Of a stretch of DNA of 64,000 bases, positions 62,536 to 64,000 are shown piece after piece (position 1 is the first letter of the stretch; every line of letters begins with the position of its first letter). The position numbers and the translations under genes are program-made. The notes beneath the pieces were generated by a model. The model made no database searches. It was given only the letters and a program-made list of their open reading frames with translations, and was not told where the DNA came from. The stretch is from Myxococcales bacterium (lineage in GTDB: Bacteria; Myxococcota; Myxococcia; Myxococcales; JAJYLH01): contig JAJYLH010000009.1 of NCBI GenBank assembly GCA_021787845.1, positions 55,198 through 119,197 on the forward strand, in the 5' to 3' direction.

Positions 62536-63000
62536 TCAGTGATGTACGACGCGTCGCAGGAACCGGACAGGAGTCCCGTAGTCCGCGCCGGCGATGCCGT
62601 GGAGAACGTGCTCGACGTCCTCGAGGCTGCCCAGTTTGCTCGTCCACATGCCGTTCGGGAGTTAGCGCGCGGCGTGCTGAGGCCGCCCATCGGGTGTGGC
62701 GAAGATCGCGATCTTCTCGAACCCTGCTTCGGATGCGCCATGTTGGCAGGGCGCGTAGCCGACGCTGGCATATGCCGCGACGAACGCGTCCACCGACTCT
62801 TCCAGAGGCGCCGACGCGGGCCAAAAGGAGTCGGGGTCAGGCCACCACCAGCGTGTCTCGTCGTTCGCCGCGCAGGCGATGCAGTCGTAGGCCGGCGTGC
62901 GCGCGCTCGTGATGCGCCCAAGAACCGCGACTGCGGCGGCCAGCGCCCGCCTTTCGTGAAGCCCACGGGACCACTGGCGCGCTTCGACGGCGATCCGCCC
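62536..63000 (-). pseudogene. DUF7689-like protein with an in-frame nonsense codon
   Basis: On the minus strand the residues read ITSARTPAYDCIACAANDE, RWWWPDPDSFWP, GFEKIAIFATPDGRPQHAAR, then TAA (62662-62664), then in the same frame LPNGMWTSKLGSLEDVEHVL up to RVVHH and TGA (62536-62538). A family I know mainly by its NCIAWAAG...WWWPDP...HAARQL.NG.WTSKLG pattern has Gln at the stop position, so a single CAA to TAA change explains the break. The N-terminal start codon is not identifiable. Family name is from memory. Confidence 0.65.
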
Positions 63001-63181
63001 CGAACAAGCCAGGTTCGCGCGCTGGCCACCGACTTGGCGGAAGCCCAACCGTTCCGCCCTTCCGCGACGCTCGCGCCCGCCCTTCCCGGGGGGTGCTGCG
63101 GCCCGCTTGACCGCGAGCACGAACCGGACCTAGCCTCGCTGCCGGTCGAGCCAGCGGTTACGACTTCGCGGAAGGTGGTCG

Positions 63182-64000
63182 ATGGCGGATTCACTTGCTC
63201 GGGCGCTGTCCGACGTCGCGCAAGCGGTGAGAGACGACTGGTCCGAGGACGAGCTCGAGAAGAAATTCCTGCCGGTCTACGCGGCGCTCGGCTATCGCGA
63301 AATCGGCCGCGACGTCCGCGCCAAGCGTACGTCGGCTTCGGGCGTTCCCGACGTCCTGCTGCTCAACGACGACGAGTCGACGCAGGTCGTGGTCGAATTC
63401 AAGCGCCCCAGTGAACCTCTTGCTCCGCACGAGGGACAGCTCGCGGCCTATCTTCCGGACCTCGGCGCGCCCTTCGGGCTCTTGACGAACGGCCGGGTGA
63501 TCGAGCTCTTCACCGGGGACAAACGCGAGCCGTTCGACCTCCCCTCGTTGGCGCGAAACCCCCAAGCGCTCGAACCGCTACGCAAGCAGGAGATCGACCT
63601 GCTTTCATACCCTGAAATTTCCCAACGACTCCACGTCTTCAAGGAGCGACCGGCTCGGATCGGCACCGTCGACGACGCAGCTGCGACGCATTTTCTCGAT
63701 GTCGTTGACCTGACGCAAGGAAGCGCGTTCTTCGATCTCGCATCGGCACTTGCCAACCTCCTTGAGAAAGAACGTGGCACCCCTGTTGTGAGCGGATGTT
63801 TCGACTTCTGGCTAAAGGCCTTCGCCACCGAGATTCCGAAGCGGGACAAGGTTCCCAAGTCATGGAAGCCGTTCCTAGCCCTAGTTTCGCATCCGGGAGG
63901 AGAGCTGGGCGGCTGGTGGGCGTTATTTCCTGGCGTTTGGGGCAGGGCCGGTGTACATGAAAGACATGCACACGTTCAGCCGGACGATCAACGGGCAAGT
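63182..64000 (+). CDS. Restriction enzyme, HsdR-N type, 3'-partial
   Basis: The frame runs off the right edge. From an ATG with AAGG 7 nt upstream the protein starts MADSLARALSDVAQAV. A PD-(D/E)XK nuclease core is visible: GVPD at 54-57, then QVVVEFKRP (E72-F-K74), followed by GLLTNGRVIELF, the HSDR_N pattern of type I and type ISP restriction enzymes. After about residue 240 codons become A/T-richer and the sequence (VSHPGGELGGWWALFPGVWGRAG) is atypical. A frameshift or insertion near 63890 is possible. Other restriction-modification genes would lie outside. Confidence 0.7.
   Translation, partial: MADSLARALSDVAQAVRDDWSEDELEKKFLPVYAALGYREIGRDVRAKRTSASGVPDVLLLNDDESTQVVVEFKRPSEPLAPHEGQLAAYLPDLGAPFGLLTNGRVIELFTGDKREPFDLPSLARNPQALEPLRKQEIDLLSYPEISQRLHVFKERPARIGTVDDAAATHFLDVVDLTQGSAFFDLASALANLLEKERGTPVVSGCFDFWLKAFATEIPKRDKVPKSWKPFLALVSHPGGELGGWWALFPGVWGRAGVHERHAHVQPDDQRAS

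Noticed and set aside
60268..63414. A ~1050-residue plus-strand frame across the regulator and repeats
   Set aside because: It is antisense to a well-supported regulator, passes through the tandem repeats and is Arg/Pro/Ala-rich, as expected of a GC shadow.
63958..64000. Start of a transposase gene
   Set aside because: Only 14 residues are visible (MKDMHTFSRTINGQ); no family can be assigned.

Overview
The window looks like chromosomal DNA from a high-GC Gram-negative bacterium, most likely a member of the Myxococcota or a related deltaproteobacterial lineage. Evidence: GC-rich codon use throughout, several cysteine-rich lipoproteins, an ImuA/ImuB pair, a surE-nlpD-type pair, a sigma-54 promoter with upstream palindromes, PilZ and WYL regulators, and stacked genes that share stop and start codons. 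This is an inference from gene content; no marker such as 16S rRNA is present.

Layout. 1-4.7 kb is an accessory segment: the end of a Gfo/Idh dehydrogenase-SCP2 fusion, a TOPRIM-like gene broken by a 254-bp inverted-repeat element, and a very unusual protein joining two radical SAM domains to a Gfo/Idh dehydrogenase. 4.9-13.7 kb is mostly housekeeping: purE, a Kup potassium transporter, tRNA-Arg(CCT), a PilZ protein, a PHP phosphoesterase, an Rrf2 Fe-S regulator, DnaJ, a HEAT-like protein, an alpha/beta hydrolase and a lipoprotein. 13.9-20.2 kb is a leftward run: glmM, an NlpD-like LysM/LytM lipoprotein, surE, an RtcA-like protein without its active-site motifs, a membrane-anchored tetratricopeptide protein and a small zinc protein. 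20.9-27.4 kb holds an AddB/AddA-type helicase-nuclease pair. 27.5-31.7 kb holds an RNase H-like exonuclease flanked by direct repeats, then mutT, threonine synthase and an aminotransferase in a translationally coupled operon. 31.7-40 kb holds a zinc-ribbon protein, imuB, imuA, a cell-wall amidase and mutS. 40-41 kb contains a sigma-54 promoter firing towards xdhC. 41-51 kb holds a large lipoprotein, a DUF721 protein, a lytic transglycosylase, a phosphonate-type binding protein and uvrB. 51-60 kb holds a membrane-stress trio, two tandem WYL regulators, a PflX-like radical SAM protein, TerB, a second amidase, a cysteine-rich lipoprotein, a diiron protein, and a glycosyltransferase-deacetylase pair. 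60-64 kb becomes accessory again: a receiver-like/Fis-type regulator, a 420-bp tandem repeat, a gene killed by an in-frame TAA, and the start of a restriction enzyme.

Together. DNA repair dominates (AddAB-type, ImuAB, MutS, UvrB, MutT, an exonuclease, and WYL regulators of the PafBC type). Cell-wall remodelling is the second theme (GlmM, NlpD-like, two amidases, a lytic transglycosylase). The whole window is stitched by six copies of a 9-bp tandem repeat (GATCGGACC), each lying just after a stop codon.

Most interesting for follow-up: the double radical SAM-dehydrogenase fusion, the GATCGGACC arrays, the sigma-54 promoter antisense to xdhC, and the inactive RtcA-like protein.
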